A DNA stretch of 64,000 nucleotides from Singulisphaera acidiphila DSM 18658 (GTDB taxonomy: Bacteria; Planctomycetota; Planctomycetia; Isosphaerales; Isosphaeraceae), in the NCBI RefSeq assembly GCF_000242455.2, contig NC_019892.1:4216001-4280000 (forward strand), given 5' to 3'. The notes under the pieces were generated by a model. The model saw nothing but the letters and a program-made list of their open reading frames with translations. It did not search any database and was not told the DNA's origin. A program made the translations under genes and the position numbers. This document shows, one piece after another, positions 52,327-63,600 of this stretch; positions within the stretch are counted from its first letter, which is position 1; the number at the start of each line of letters is the position of its first letter.

Positions 52327-54345
52327 ATGCTCGGCACGCTTCTCGTCGGCACCATTTTGATGGCGGCCAGCCCTGAAAGCCACTCAAGTTCACTTGCAGT
52401 GGACTTGAAATCCTACGAGGCCGCCACCGCGACTGTGGGCCGCGATCCCGACGCGCATGTGAAGCTCGCGCTCTGGTGCGAGGAACACGGGCTCCAGGCC
52501 GAGCGACTCAAACATCTGGCCGTCGCCGTCGTGACCGATCCCAAGCACTCCGTGGCGCGCGGCCTGATGGGCCTGGTCTCTTATGGCGGTCAGTGGCAAC
52601 ACCCCGAGACGATCCGTGACAAGATGCGGGCCGACGCCGAGTTGACCGCCACCCTGGCCGAATACAACGCGAAGCGGGAGACGATGCGCGGCACGGCCGA
52701 CGGTCACTGGGACCTGGCCATCTGGTGCGAGAAGCACGGCCTGAAAGCCGAGGCGATTGCGCATTTGACGGCCGTCACCCGGATGGACCCGGCTCGCGAC
52801 GCCGCCTGGAAACGGTTGGGCTGCAAAAAGCACGACGGCCGCTGGATGACCGAGGAACAGATCGCAACCTTGAAGCGAAACTCCGAAGAGCAAAAAAAGG
52901 CCGACCGGCACTGGCGGCCGCTCCTGGAAAAGTGGCGGGAACGCCTACCGGAGAACCGCACGCGGGAGATCGCGGAGCGACGGCTGAGTGAAGTGACCGA
53001 CCCACGCGCAGTGCCGATGATCTGGGCGACCTTCGCCTCCGGTGACGCCAGCCGACAACTCGTCGCGGTCCAGATGCTCGGCCAGATCGACGCGGGGACC
53101 GCCTCGCGAGCCCTGGCGACCCTGTCCGTCTTCGGCAGGTCGGCCGAGGTCCGTCGTGTGGCAACGGAGACTCTCAAACGACGGGACCCGAGAGAGTTCG
53201 TCACCCTCCTGGTCGAACTGCTCCGTGACCCGATCAAGTACGAAGTGCGACCGGTGAGCGGGCCCGGCACCCAAGGGGTCCTGTTCATCGAAGGCAAACA
53301 ATTCAACGTGCGACGTGTTTACACCGCTCAAGCAATCCCCTTCGAGCAAATCCCACCGCGTCTGTTTGATCCGTCGGTCCCCTTCGACCCCTTCAGCCGC
53401 CAAAATCTCTGGCTAGCGAACGGTGCCCCCGGCGCCACGGTGGGGGCCCTTTCGGCATCGGCCGTGAAAAGCGTGGCCGAAAACCCGCGCACCGCGACCG
53501 GGATCACTGTCGGGCAGCCTGGCATGAACAGCGCCGGGGCTGCGGTTCTTGCAGCGGAGGGGGCCGCCGCCCGCCGCGACACTCAGATTGCCAACGCCCT
53601 GAACGTGGTCCAGCAAATTGCCGCCTTCGCGCAAGGTCGGCTCGCCAGCGATGTCAATGAGATCGAGGCCGTCAACGCAACCGTCCAGGCGAGAAATCGG
53701 CTGACTCTTCCCGTCCTGGCAGCGGTCACCGGTCAGGAGTTGGGGGAAAAGCAAGACTCGTGGAAAACCTGGTGGAGCGACCAGCAAGGTTATCGCTATG
53801 AGTCCACCGAGCCCGAATCCAAGCCCACCTTCACCCAGGTCGTCCCCATGCCCAGCATTCGGCCGCATCACTCCTGCTTCGGGGCAGGCACATTGATTCA
53901 TACCCTTGACGGTCTGCGCAAGATCGAATCGATCCAGGTCGGCGATCAAGTTCTCTCGCAGGACACTCGGACCGGGACTCTGAAGTTTGAACCGGTCCTG
54001 GCCGTCTTCCACAACAAGCCGTCGGCAACCCTCCGGATCGAGTGGGAGGGGGAGTCAACCGTTGCCACGGGCATCCATCGATTCTGGAAGGCCGGGAAAG
54101 GCTGGACAATGGCCCGCGACCTCGCGCCGGGGGATCCGATTCGGACGCTCAACGGTGTGGCCAAGGTCCGCTCGATCCAGGAGGAGGCGGTCCAGCCGGT
54201 CTTCAACCTGGAGGTGGCCGACGGGAAGAGCTTCTTCGTGGGAGAACGAGGCACCCTGGTCCACGACAACAGCCTGGTCGAGTCCACGCCCGAACCGTTC
54301 GACGCGGCTCCGGTCCTGGCTGCGGCCCCCGTAGCCAAGCCGTGA
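52327..54345 (+). CDS. Secreted HEAT/TPR-like protein with C-terminal Hint (intein-like) domain
   Basis: A 672-residue protein; GGAGGA precedes the ATG and residues 1-16 form a signal peptide (MLGTLLVGTILMAASP). Residues 30-170 contain two helical units sharing (D/K)LA(I/L)WCE(E/K)HGL(Q/K)AE, a TPR-like repeat; residues 190-300 look like HEAT repeats (VPMIWATFASGDASRQLVAVQML). After a Gly/Ala-rich segment, residues about 515-655 are a Hint domain: the nucleophile Cys in HHSCFGAGTLI, the GDQVLSQDTRTG loop, TGIHRFWKAGKGW, and the C-terminal FFVGERGTLVHDNS. Such domains cleave themselves and are common in polymorphic toxins, but here nothing but a short tail follows, so no toxin is evident. The 77-nt gap after it (54346-54422) separates it tail to tail from the retron operon. 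Confidence 0.82.
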   Translation: MLGTLLVGTILMAASPESHSSSLAVDLKSYEAATATVGRDPDAHVKLALWCEEHGLQAERLKHLAVAVVTDPKHSVARGLMGLVSYGGQWQHPETIRDKMRADAELTATLAEYNAKRETMRGTADGHWDLAIWCEKHGLKAEAIAHLTAVTRMDPARDAAWKRLGCKKHDGRWMTEEQIATLKRNSEEQKKADRHWRPLLEKWRERLPENRTREIAERRLSEVTDPRAVPMIWATFASGDASRQLVAVQMLGQIDAGTASRALATLSVFGRSAEVRRVATETLKRRDPREFVTLLVELLRDPIKYEVRPVSGPGTQGVLFIEGKQFNVRRVYTAQAIPFEQIPPRLFDPSVPFDPFSRQNLWLANGAPGATVGALSASAVKSVAENPRTATGITVGQPGMNSAGAAVLAAEGAAARRDTQIANALNVVQQIAAFAQGRLASDVNEIEAVNATVQARNRLTLPVLAAVTGQELGEKQDSWKTWWSDQQGYRYESTEPESKPTFTQVVPMPSIRPHHSCFGAGTLIHTLDGLRKIESIQVGDQVLSQDTRTGTLKFEPVLAVFHNKPSATLRIEWEGESTVATGIHRFWKAGKGWTMARDLAPGDPIRTLNGVAKVRSIQEEAVQPVFNLEVADGKSFFVGERGTLVHDNSLVESTPEPFDAAPVLAAAPVAKP

Positions 54346-54422
54346 GCCAAACGAGGGTTCCCTTCACAGGCCAGGACCAAATACTCTCGTAATTCGCATA
54401 CTCAAAACAACAAACATCCGCA

Positions 54423-55733
54423 TCAAACTTCTTGCTTGATCGCCTCAAGCAACTTCGCGCCCAGCTCAGGATCGGTCATATACACGTAAGCCGCGGAACC
54501 GGCCAGGGTGGTGGGCGACACGCCGTCATGGAGCGGCTTGCCGTTGCGGCTATTGTAGATCGCGGCGCGAAGCTCGCGGCGGAACTTTCGAGGGGCGCGG
54601 GGGGCCTGGTCGCCGTTGACGACCAGGCCCGTGATCGTCTGCCGGGCCCCCGCGCGGGCGACTCGGGTCTTGCTCGGGTGGATGGTAAACCCTTCGGCCT
54701 CGACGACCCGCCGCACCGTGCCGACCAAGGCACCAAGCCTCGGTTTATCTTTGTGGTCGTGGGGCAGGCTCAGGGTCAGGTCGTCGGCATAGCGGGTATA
54801 CCGCCAGCCGAGTCGCTTCGCCAGGGCGCTGAGGCGTTGGTCCATCCGAAGGCAGAGCGTGTTCGTCAAGGCAGGGCTGGTGGGTGCCCCCTGGGGAAGA
54901 CAGCGCGGGCCGAGTGCGACGTAGTAGGTCTGGCCGTCATGCTCGACGACCTCGCGCGGCGACTCGGTGCATAACAAGGCGAGCAAGGTGGCCACCTGCT
55001 CGCGATAACCGGCCTTGCGAAAGAGGCCGCGAACGCGAGGAAGTGTGACGGTCGGAAAGAAGTCTTTGATGTCCATTTTCACCACGACCTTCGGGTTGGC
55101 GTGAGCCGCCGCGTTGGTCAAGGTGGAGCGGCCCGGCAGGAAGCCGTGGACCGAGCCGTGAACGAGAAGCTTCTCGGCGATGTTCCGAAGGATCCAATGC
55201 TGAGCATTCTTGAGCTTCGGCATCGGTGCCCAGATCGCGCGTTCGGAACCATCACGTTTGGGGATGGTGAACCGCCGATAGTGGATCCGGGTCGCTGCGT
55301 CACGGTGGTAGGCCAGCCAGCGGAGCTCGGACAAGCTCAGGCCGAGGGCCTCGGCCAGTTGCCGGGACGAGTCCAGGGGGGGGAGTTCGTTCTCAGCGGC
55401 GCGTTCCTCGGCGTGGGGCAAATCCCAAGGATCGGGACCGCCAGGGTCATCCTTCCAGAAGATCCCGTCGCCAAGGTAGACGATGTGACTCGACTTGTAG
55501 GCCCGCCACGCTTCGGCCTGGAGCGCCCGCTTCTCCTTCGCTTCGAGCTTGAGCGATTTCTTGTAAGCATCGAGCTCGCGTTCGGACATCTTGTCCGTCG
55601 CTCGGCGTTTGACCAAGAACCCGCGCTCGGTAAGTTGGGCCTCGACATAGGCCTGCGTACCGCCGGCCTGCTCGATGGCACGCCAGAGGGTCAGCGGGTC
55701 GGTGGTCCGGATGGTCCTGCTCATTGGGTTCAT
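54423..55733 (-). CDS. Retron-type reverse transcriptase (type XIII-like)
   Basis: A 436-residue RT. The fingers-palm part starts at about 145; NAxxH (NAAAH, 207-211) stands before motif A (MDIKDFFP, Asp221/Asp224), then PQGAPTSP (280-287) for motif B, YADD (315-318) for the catalytic motif C, and ITGLVVN (367-373), the retron VTG block. Group II intron RTs lack NAxxH. A 140-residue N-terminal extension (AWRAYKSSHIVYLGDGIFWK) precedes the RT. It starts inside the stop of the SWIM gene (4-nt ATGA overlap) and is the last gene of the operon. It should make msDNA from an msr-msd RNA that is not seen near the gene. Confidence 0.9.
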   Translation of the reverse strand: MNPMSRTIRTTDPLTLWRAIEQAGGTQAYVEAQLTERGFLVKRRATDKMSERELDAYKKSLKLEAKEKRALQAEAWRAYKSSHIVYLGDGIFWKDDPGGPDPWDLPHAEERAAENELPPLDSSRQLAEALGLSLSELRWLAYHRDAATRIHYRRFTIPKRDGSERAIWAPMPKLKNAQHWILRNIAEKLLVHGSVHGFLPGRSTLTNAAAHANPKVVVKMDIKDFFPTVTLPRVRGLFRKAGYREQVATLLALLCTESPREVVEHDGQTYYVALGPRCLPQGAPTSPALTNTLCLRMDQRLSALAKRLGWRYTRYADDLTLSLPHDHKDKPRLGALVGTVRRVVEAEGFTIHPSKTRVARAGARQTITGLVVNGDQAPRAPRKFRRELRAAIYNSRNGKPLHDGVSPTTLAGSAAYVYMTDPELGAKLLEAIKQEV

Positions 55734-57610
55734 CCCGCCGTGGCGTCAAGGAAGCCACGGGCGTCCAGCTCGCCGATCCGGGCGAGGTAGGCGGTCCGCG
55801 CTTCGTCGAGGGTATCGAACGTCAAGGTTTGCAATCGAGGAGGGACCCCGGCCCGCCCCCAGCGGATCCGCAGGCGACGGCGCTCCAGCGAGACCTGGTG
55901 AACCTCTTCCCCCTTCGGGTCGCGCCGGCTGTAGGTGCGGGTCTCGACGGTGGCCACCTGTTTGGGGTCACCTCCTTTGAGCCGCTTCGCCTCTTGTTCG
56001 GCGTAGGCCAGTCGGAGAGCGATCAGGTGAACGCACGGGCCGGCTTTCAGGCCTTGCTTGCGGAAGGCCGGGCAGGTGCAATCCGCTCGCGTCACCTGCC
56101 CCTCGTCGGCCATGAGCAACTGGGGACGATACTCGCGCCGGTCCTCCTCGACGATGACCTTGCCGGTCAGTTCCAGGCCGGAGGCCGGGATCCGGTTCTC
56201 GGTAACAATCTTGACCGCCCCCCGGCGAACCAAGAGGTCGTGGGCGATCCGCTCGCGCGGGTTACGATACTCCAGGCGGGTCAGGTCGAGCGGGTCGTCG
56301 GTCAGAGGCCGGAGACGATAGACGCACGCGGCGAGGTCGTACATCAGCTTCCCCTGCTGGCAGCCGAGTTGGAGCGCTTCGAGGAGCGCGGGCCACTTCA
56401 GGCCGGTCGACTTGGCGAGTTCCCCCGCGCCGGCCGACCAGCGCTTTTCGAGGTGGGCGAGCACGGTATCCAACGAGGGCGTCGACTGGGTCTTGCGGGG
56501 CAGGAGCAGGTCGAAGTTGACCGCCTGCGACCAGTTGGCCGCCGTGAACCCGGTCAGCCCCAAGGTGAGCGAGAAGCTGCCTCCCCGGAGGATCCAGAAG
56601 CTCGGCAGGCCACTGCCCAGGAGCGAGACGTCAACCTGATCGACGAACGGAAGGAACCGCCGTAAGGCCGAGAGCCTCCGCCGACCCCAGACCCGCACGA
56701 CCTTGGCCGCCTTCCCTTTGTAGATCCCACTCGTGGACGGGACGACCAGATCCCAAGGTTCCATGACGAGTCGGGGCACCTCCCCAGGAACCAGTTCGAT
56801 CCGCAAGCCGCGCCGCTGCCCCTTGCGATCGGCTTGCAGCCGGAGCTGACGCAACACGTTATACAGATCCATCGGCGCAAGCGAGAACGTATCCATCGGC
56901 AAGGTCGCAGCCGACTGCACCTGAAGGAAACCGCGGAGCCAGGAGTCGGGGACCCGAATCTGCTTCTCGAGCACTTCGCCGACTGTGGCCGTGGCCACCT
57001 TCACCCCGTCCCGGCCGAGGCTCAGCTTGGTCTCACGGTAGCTCCGCATCTGCTGGAGGCCGGCGAAGAGGGCCTGGCTGAAGTCGATGTTGGTGGTGCC
57101 GTGGGTCGGTTCCGCAGCCTGATCGAAGGCGTCCCGGTCGATCCCAAGCTTGGCGTAGGCCCCCTCGTCCTTGCTGAAAACCTCGAAGAAGACCTGGTCG
57201 GGGTGAACCGAAATCACGGGGTCGAGGATCAGGTAGGCCAACGGGTCGTTGCGCAAGAGCCAGGAAAAATAGGCCCGTTGCGCCTGCCAGAGCCCCTGAC
57301 CGGCCGACTCGCGGCGCATCCGCAGAAAGGCCACGTAAGCGGTCCGATCCTTGGGCACATAGCGATAGTCGCTCCCGACCACCGCGTAGAGGGCCGACAT
57401 CGCTTCGCGAAACCGGAGCGGATCCTTGAGAGTCGCCTCGAACCGGACGGGAGGGCGGCGGATGTTGCCGGCCAGGGCCAGCTCCGCGGTCTCTCCCGAG
57501 GCAACCAGTGTGCTGGCCCCCGCATAGGCGAGCTGAACCTCAACGGGCGCTGGCTCGGCCAGTTCGGGAGTGACGGGGGCGGTCTCGTCGCTCGAAGTCT
57601 CGTCGCTCAT
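55730..57610 (-). CDS. SWIM zinc-finger protein with C-terminal WGR-like segment (retron partner)
   Basis: A 626-residue protein without membrane segments. Residues 1-480 show no family that I can name, though 380-460 look like winged-helix elements (LAHLEKRWSAGAGELAKS, LLEALQLGCQQGKLMYD). A SWIM finger is at about 510-535 (ADCTCPAFRKQG ... GPCVHLIALRLAY, CxC and CxH ligands). The C-terminus has WGR-like strands (RRLRIRWGRAG). This corresponds to the winged-helix/SWIM component known from type XIII retrons. It overlaps both neighbours by 4 nt (57607-57610 and 55730-55733), so the three proteins should be made in fixed proportion. Confidence 0.82.
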   Translation of the reverse strand: MSDETSSDETAPVTPELAEPAPVEVQLAYAGASTLVASGETAELALAGNIRRPPVRFEATLKDPLRFREAMSALYAVVGSDYRYVPKDRTAYVAFLRMRRESAGQGLWQAQRAYFSWLLRNDPLAYLILDPVISVHPDQVFFEVFSKDEGAYAKLGIDRDAFDQAAEPTHGTTNIDFSQALFAGLQQMRSYRETKLSLGRDGVKVATATVGEVLEKQIRVPDSWLRGFLQVQSAATLPMDTFSLAPMDLYNVLRQLRLQADRKGQRRGLRIELVPGEVPRLVMEPWDLVVPSTSGIYKGKAAKVVRVWGRRRLSALRRFLPFVDQVDVSLLGSGLPSFWILRGGSFSLTLGLTGFTAANWSQAVNFDLLLPRKTQSTPSLDTVLAHLEKRWSAGAGELAKSTGLKWPALLEALQLGCQQGKLMYDLAACVYRLRPLTDDPLDLTRLEYRNPRERIAHDLLVRRGAVKIVTENRIPASGLELTGKVIVEEDRREYRPQLLMADEGQVTRADCTCPAFRKQGLKAGPCVHLIALRLAYAEQEAKRLKGGDPKQVATVETRTYSRRDPKGEEVHQVSLERRRLRIRWGRAGVPPRLQTLTFDTLDEARTAYLARIGELDARGFLDATAG

Positions 57611-60600
57611 GACCGTACCTCGGATGCGGCGGCTTTCACTCGAGCCCGTTTCGATCTCCGAAGACCGCGCCAGGCCGCCTTGCGCAGTTCCTCATCGTCG
57701 TCGATCGCTATGCCGAGGGCGCGGAGTTGGTCCTCGGCATCTTCCCGGGCCAGCTTGGCCAGGGCCTCCACCGCTCCCAGGCGGGTGGGCGTGGGCTGGC
57801 TTCGATCGCTCATCACGGCGGTCAGCCCTTCGACATCGGCCCGCGCAACCAAATAGGGAAGAACCACTCCTTGCTCATGGATCCGGCTCGAGGCCATCCG
57901 GGCCAGCTCTTCCGCCTTGACGTCCTTGTGCCTGACGATGCGTTGGAAGCCCACCCGGTCCGAGAGGAAATGACGGACCAGGCGTGCGGACAGATCCCCC
58001 CCTGCGCGGCCGGCGGCCGAGGCTGCGAAAGCGCGGAGCTCGGGATCGTCACCGAGGGCGGCCGCCTCCAGGGCAGCCGTAATGGCGGGGGACGTTTTCC
58101 AGGAGGTCAAGGCCGTCATGGCGGCGAGCCGGATCGGCCGATAGACCCGATCACCGAGGCGGGCCACAACCATTTCGAGCAGTGTCTCCCGCGAAACAAC
58201 AAGGCGTCCCGCTGCCCAGACCAGCATTCGGACGCAAGGCGTGAGCGATTCGACCAGTCGTCCGGTCTCCTTGTTCTCTCCCCGTTCACTCTTGCGCCGG
58301 CTCTCCTCCCAGGCGTCGCGCCATCTCGGCAGGACCGTCTCGAGGGCGCCCGCCTTCGACTTCGCCTCTGGCCCCGCTCGCCCCAGGACCCGGGCCGCCA
58401 GCTCGACAGCCTGGGCCTCGGGCCGTTCGAGAGCGACTCGGGCTTCCTCCAAGGGGAGGCTGGGACGGCTCAGAAGATGCGTCGCCAACAACTCCTGCAC
58501 CTCGCCAGACGCTGTCGTCACGATCGCGAAGATCTGACTCGCTTCACCCCGCTCACAGACTCGTGCCACGGCATTAAGCTGCTTGTCCTCGTCGATGACT
58601 CGCGGGTTCCGCAAGAGCGCATAATCGGGTTCGAGCGAATCGGGCCCGAAGAGATGCCGGGCGCTGGCGAGCCCCACATCAAACAGCAGCATCGCCTTGG
58701 CCATGTCTCCACCAACGAGCAGGCGGAGCAGCAGATCGCGAGTCGCCGGGTCATCATTGAACGCAAGCATCTCAAGGGCGGTCGTGTTCAAGAGATAGGA
58801 ATCGCCTTCGAGAGCCGCGCGGCGAACGGCTTGCCACCCAGCGCGGGTGTCAAGCCAACGCAAACCGCGCACGGCGTTCATGGCCAGAGGAACCTGATCC
58901 CCCTTGGTGTATCGCTCCAAAAGCACAAAGATTTCATCAGCTTTTGATGATCGCCCCATATGGCCGATGGCCTCGGCCGCCTGTTCCTGCAAGGCGTGCC
59001 CCGCGTCGCTGGCGAGCCGCAGCAGAGTGTCAAGTGCACGCTCGTCGCCAAGCTCTCCCAAGGCATCGACCGCGCGCTGACGCAGGTTCAGGTCGCTCAC
59101 GAAGTCGAGGCTCGCGAGCAAGACGTTCAGGCCCTCAGTCCGCCCCCCCCTGGCCAGCGCCTCCGCAGCCAGGAATTGGGTGATCGGATCCTGATGCGAC
59201 AACAGCTTCAACAAAGGCTCGGCATCGCTCGCCCGTTTGCGGACGCGCCAGCCCAGGGCTTCGACCGCGTTGCGGCGAAGCAGGTCGTCGGGGTGAAGAG
59301 TCAGGGGGGCGAGGGCCGGATCGACGACCTTCGAACGAGCCCACCGCGCCGCAGGGATGAGCCGGCTCAAGAGTCGCGGTTCGCCCAGGCCCGAACAGCG
59401 TTCCATCAGGCGGGCGAGGATGTCGGAGTGGCGCGGGTGCTGCTCATCTTCCCAACGGCGGTCGGCCTGCTCCTCCTCCGGATCAAGGACAGATTGATCG
59501 AACCCGCTGATCGTCAGCAAAGCCACAAACGCAAGCTCGCGCCGCTTCCGATCGTTCTCCATCAGAGACAGCAGGCGATCGGCGTTCTCGGGGCGTCGGA
59601 AGCCACCGGCCGCCGCGATCAGGGCGTCGGCCGCCGCCGTGCCGCTCGGGTCGGCTTGCAAGCGATCGAGCAGGGCGTCGGGAGTTCGCGGATCACCCAG
59701 GGCGACGAGCGCCTGGATGATCTTGCCCTGAGAGGCCGGCAACTGGGCCTGCTCGAGCAACCGCACGAGTGCGGGAAAGGCGGCTTGATCCTTTTTCGTG
59801 GCCAGTTCGATCGCGGCAACCTCGCGGACCCGCTGATAGCGTGAGTTCAAAGCCTCGCGCAAGAGGACGCGGGCGGTTTCGTCCTTATCGTACTCGGCGG
59901 TCAGCCAGGCAACGGCGCGCTCCCGCAACGGTTCGTGGGCCGCCGTGAGCGCCTGCCCGGCCACGGCGACCGGTCCTTGAGTCCCAATCAGGAGTCGAGC
60001 GGCCTCGATCGCCAGCTCATCCTGACGTGTGAGCATAACGCGTTCGAGAATCGCCCGCCCTTCGCCAACCGCCGCGCCGCCGGTCAAAACCTCGAGGCCC
60101 TTGACTCCCAGGTCGGTGTGCCCCGCGCCCAAAGCCTCCGAGCCGAGCAGGGTCGGGTCGACTCCGAGGGTCTGCAAGTGCTCGAACGCCAGCAAACGGA
60201 CGGCCTGGTTCGGATCACCCAGCGCTTGAATGAAGACGGGAACGGCCCCACGGGCGAAGCGCGAGTCGGCTTGGGCGAGAGCCAAAAGCCGGCCGAGAGC
60301 CGTCTGCCGGACCCGGATTATCTGCGGGTCGACGCCACTCCCTTTCTTTTTGCGACGTGACGAGCTTCCTTGCTCACGGACCAGCCCCACATACGCGCCA
60401 AAGGCAAGGTCCAGAAGTTCAGAGGGGCCGTACGCCAGCGGTACGCTCGGACGCGTCTTGGCCTGGGTCTGCAGCGCGGCAATCTCAGGGGCGAACCGGG
60501 ACGCGAGAACCGACCACGGCAAGTCCCAGGCCGCCTGCTCTTTCTCGCGGAGGTGATGGAGCAGGCCCGCAGTCCGCGCCCGGGCCAGGGGAGACCCATA

Positions 60601-63600
60601 AACCAGGAGCTCCGCCAACGCATCGACCGTCGATTCGGTGATCGTCCAGTTCGGCTCGTCGTCCCGGTCTGTAATCAGATGCAATACGAACGAGCGGAAG
60701 GCGGCCGGGTCGGAAAGACTTTCCAATGCCCGAGCCGCGACGAGCCGGCCTCTTGGGGTGCGGCTCGACAGACAGGCCAAGATGCGTGCGGCACCACCGC
60801 GAGGCGCTTTCCACTCCAGAAGCATCAAGAGCAGTAACGCCTGGAACCGAATGGCTCCCTTCGAGTCATCGAGAAAGACCACGAGTTGGTCCTCTCCCAC
60901 GGCCCCCAGGGAGAGAGCGGCCCCCAGAAGTTGATTGGCGTCGAGGACCTGCTTGGCCTGTGTCGAGAAGACGATCGGCGCCACCGACGACTCGCCCGCA
61001 TACGCCAGGCCCAGCGCAGCGCGGTACTTCACCTGCGGGTCCGCATGGGAAAGGGCCTGTCGCAAGGCGTCGAGTGACTCCGGACGAGCCACCCAGATCA
61101 AGGCCGTCGCGGCATGGGCGCAGATCGAGCCGTGCGGGCTGTCGAGCAGGGGGATGATCGTCGTCAGGGCAGCCAGATCCCCCAGTTCTCCGAGTCCGTC
61201 CAAGGCCGACTCGACCCGCTGGGTCCAATCCTCCTTCCGCTCGACGTCCAACGGCTCCGGTTCCGTCACCAGGGCGATGAGCGGCTTGAGAGCGGCCCCG
61301 TCACCATGACCTGCCAGGGCTCGAGCCGCCCTCAGACGGACATCAGCGTGAGGGTTGTCGAGCGCCACGACAAGTTCGGGCCGGGCGTCGGCCACGACCA
61401 GGGAATTGAGGGCCGCCAGCCTGACTGCGCGGTCCTCATCCCCCACAGCCTTGACGAGCAAGGCTTGTGCAGCCTTGGTGCGTTTTTTGACCAAGGCTTC
61501 GACCGACCGCTTGCGAAGATCGGGGTGGCGCGAGCCGAGCCCGGCTTCGAGGAACTCCAATCCTTTGGTCTTCTTGTTGGCAAACTCAAACGCGTCGTCG
61601 CGGAGCCTGGGATCAGGGTCGTTGAAGAACTCCAGGAGTAGGTCCCAGCCCCAAGGTTGACTGACCTGCGCCATGACCTCGGTCAGGACCTCGCGACGAA
61701 CGGCGGCATGAATGCTCCGCCCCACGAACCGCAAAGTTCCAGCCCCCCCTCCGGCCAGTTGGAGGTTGAGGGTGGCCTTGAACGCTTCGTGGCGGACCGA
61801 TTCAAAGCTGTCATTCAGAGCGCGGGCCAGTTGGGCCAGGGCAGGGGAGTCCGTCCCTTTGGGAGGAGCCTTGCGAATCTCGGCGATCAGCAGCTGAAGG
61901 CCACGGCGGCGGACGTCCTCGAAGGACGAGCCCAGGCCCGCCTCGGCTCCAAGCAACGGGTCGGCCTGGTGGATCTGGGCCAGGGCCGTGAAGGCCGCGT
62001 CGCGGACCTCGGGTTCGTGGTCATGAAGCAACGAGCGGAGCCGCTCGATCGCGCGGGGATCGTCGAGCGCGGCCAACGCATGGCAGACCTCGACGCGAGC
62101 CCGCGCCTCGTCCTCCCGGCTCAGTTGGAGCAGCAGGCCGAACGCGCGCGGGTCGCCGAGCAAGGCCAGGCCCCGCGCCCCGCGCAGGCTCGTATCCAGG
62201 GCCCGACTCGCCGTCGCCTGCAGGAGCGGTCCGTAGTCGTCATCCGTGAGAGCCAGGTCGGCCCTTTCCGGCTTCGCAGCTTTGGCCCGCGTTTTCGACG
62301 GCTTTGCTTTCTTCTCGGCCGGCTCCTCCTCCGCAGGTGCTCCTTCCAGCTCGAGGAGCTGACGCTGCAAGTCTGGATCGCGACGGCGCAAGGCCTCGAG
62401 CAACGACTCGCGGGTGGAGAGCAAGAGCAGGAAGGCCGTACGCCTGACCTCCGGGTCCACATCCTCCCCTCGGCGATGGAGGGCGGTTTGCACGCCTTGA
62501 TCCTGAAGCAGCCCACGCTGAAAAAGGCGAATGATCGCAAGTCGCCTGACGTCGGCATACTTGGAATTGAGGGCAACCAGGCTCGCCTCGGGCGACTTGG
62601 CGTCGTAGACCGTTTCGAGACTCGCCAGGGCCGCCTGCCGCACTTCCGCCGGGCTGGCGTTGAGCGTCTCCAGGAGCCGGGCGAAGGCGCGGTCGTCTTG
62701 CTTCGCAAGCGTCTCCAGCGCCCGGACCGCCTCGCAGCCGACGTTGGCTTTCTCGACCTTCAGGGCCAGGTCGAGCGGCCTCAGGTCGGCCTCGCCCAGG
62801 TGCCGGCGCAGGCCTTCGAGGGCCGCCAGCCGCACCGCCTCGCCCGACTCACCAAGCCAGGGTTCCAGGAGTTTCGCAGCGCGGGGATGCTTCGATGCGC
62901 CGAGCTTCCGGACCGCCAGGAGCCGGAGCCCTGGATCCGCGTCCTGGCCGACCTGGGCGGAGATCAGTTCCAGCGAAGCGGCGTCGTCGAACGCCGCCAA
63001 TTCCTCGATCGCCGCCTCACGTCGACGCGATTCGGGTTGGGCCAGCTCATTCAAGGCCCTTCGCTGAGCACCTTCGACCCGGTGCAACGGATCGCCGAAC
63101 TTGCCCGCAGCGTCCAGCGTGAAGAACCTGAGCGTATTGTCTTCGCATGCCGCGACCAGACGCGTCCGATCGTGGACTTGCACCAGGGTGAGCGCCACCA
63201 CCTTGCCCACACCGTCCTTGAGCGTGGCAGGGCGGGCTCCGCCGGACCGCGGCCAGTTCTTGATCGTACCGTCGCGGCTCCCGGAGTAGAGCCGATCGCC
63301 GGGTCCCCAAATCAAGGCGTTGATCCGGTCGGTATGGCTCGCCCCTTTGCCTTTGTCCTCGGGCTCAAGCTTCCCTCGAGCATGGGTCGACAAGAGCTTC
63401 AAGTCGGCCCCGGCCGAGAGGAACCGCAGTTCCTCCGGCTCGAACAAAAGCGCGGTGACCGCCCCTTCGTGAAGCTTCTCCGAGGCACTCAGCAAAAACT
63501 CGGGCTTGTCCTCGACGTCGAAAACCGCAACCGTCCCCTGGGCCGTGCCGGCCGCCAGCCAGCGACCGGTCGGATCGGCCGCCAGCGCCGTGCCCGGTTC

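Noticed and set aside
54423..55733. Group II intron maturase as the identity of the RT
   Set aside because: No maturase or HNH domain follows the RT, no intron RNA structure is apparent, and the NAxxH and VTG-like motifs point to a retron.
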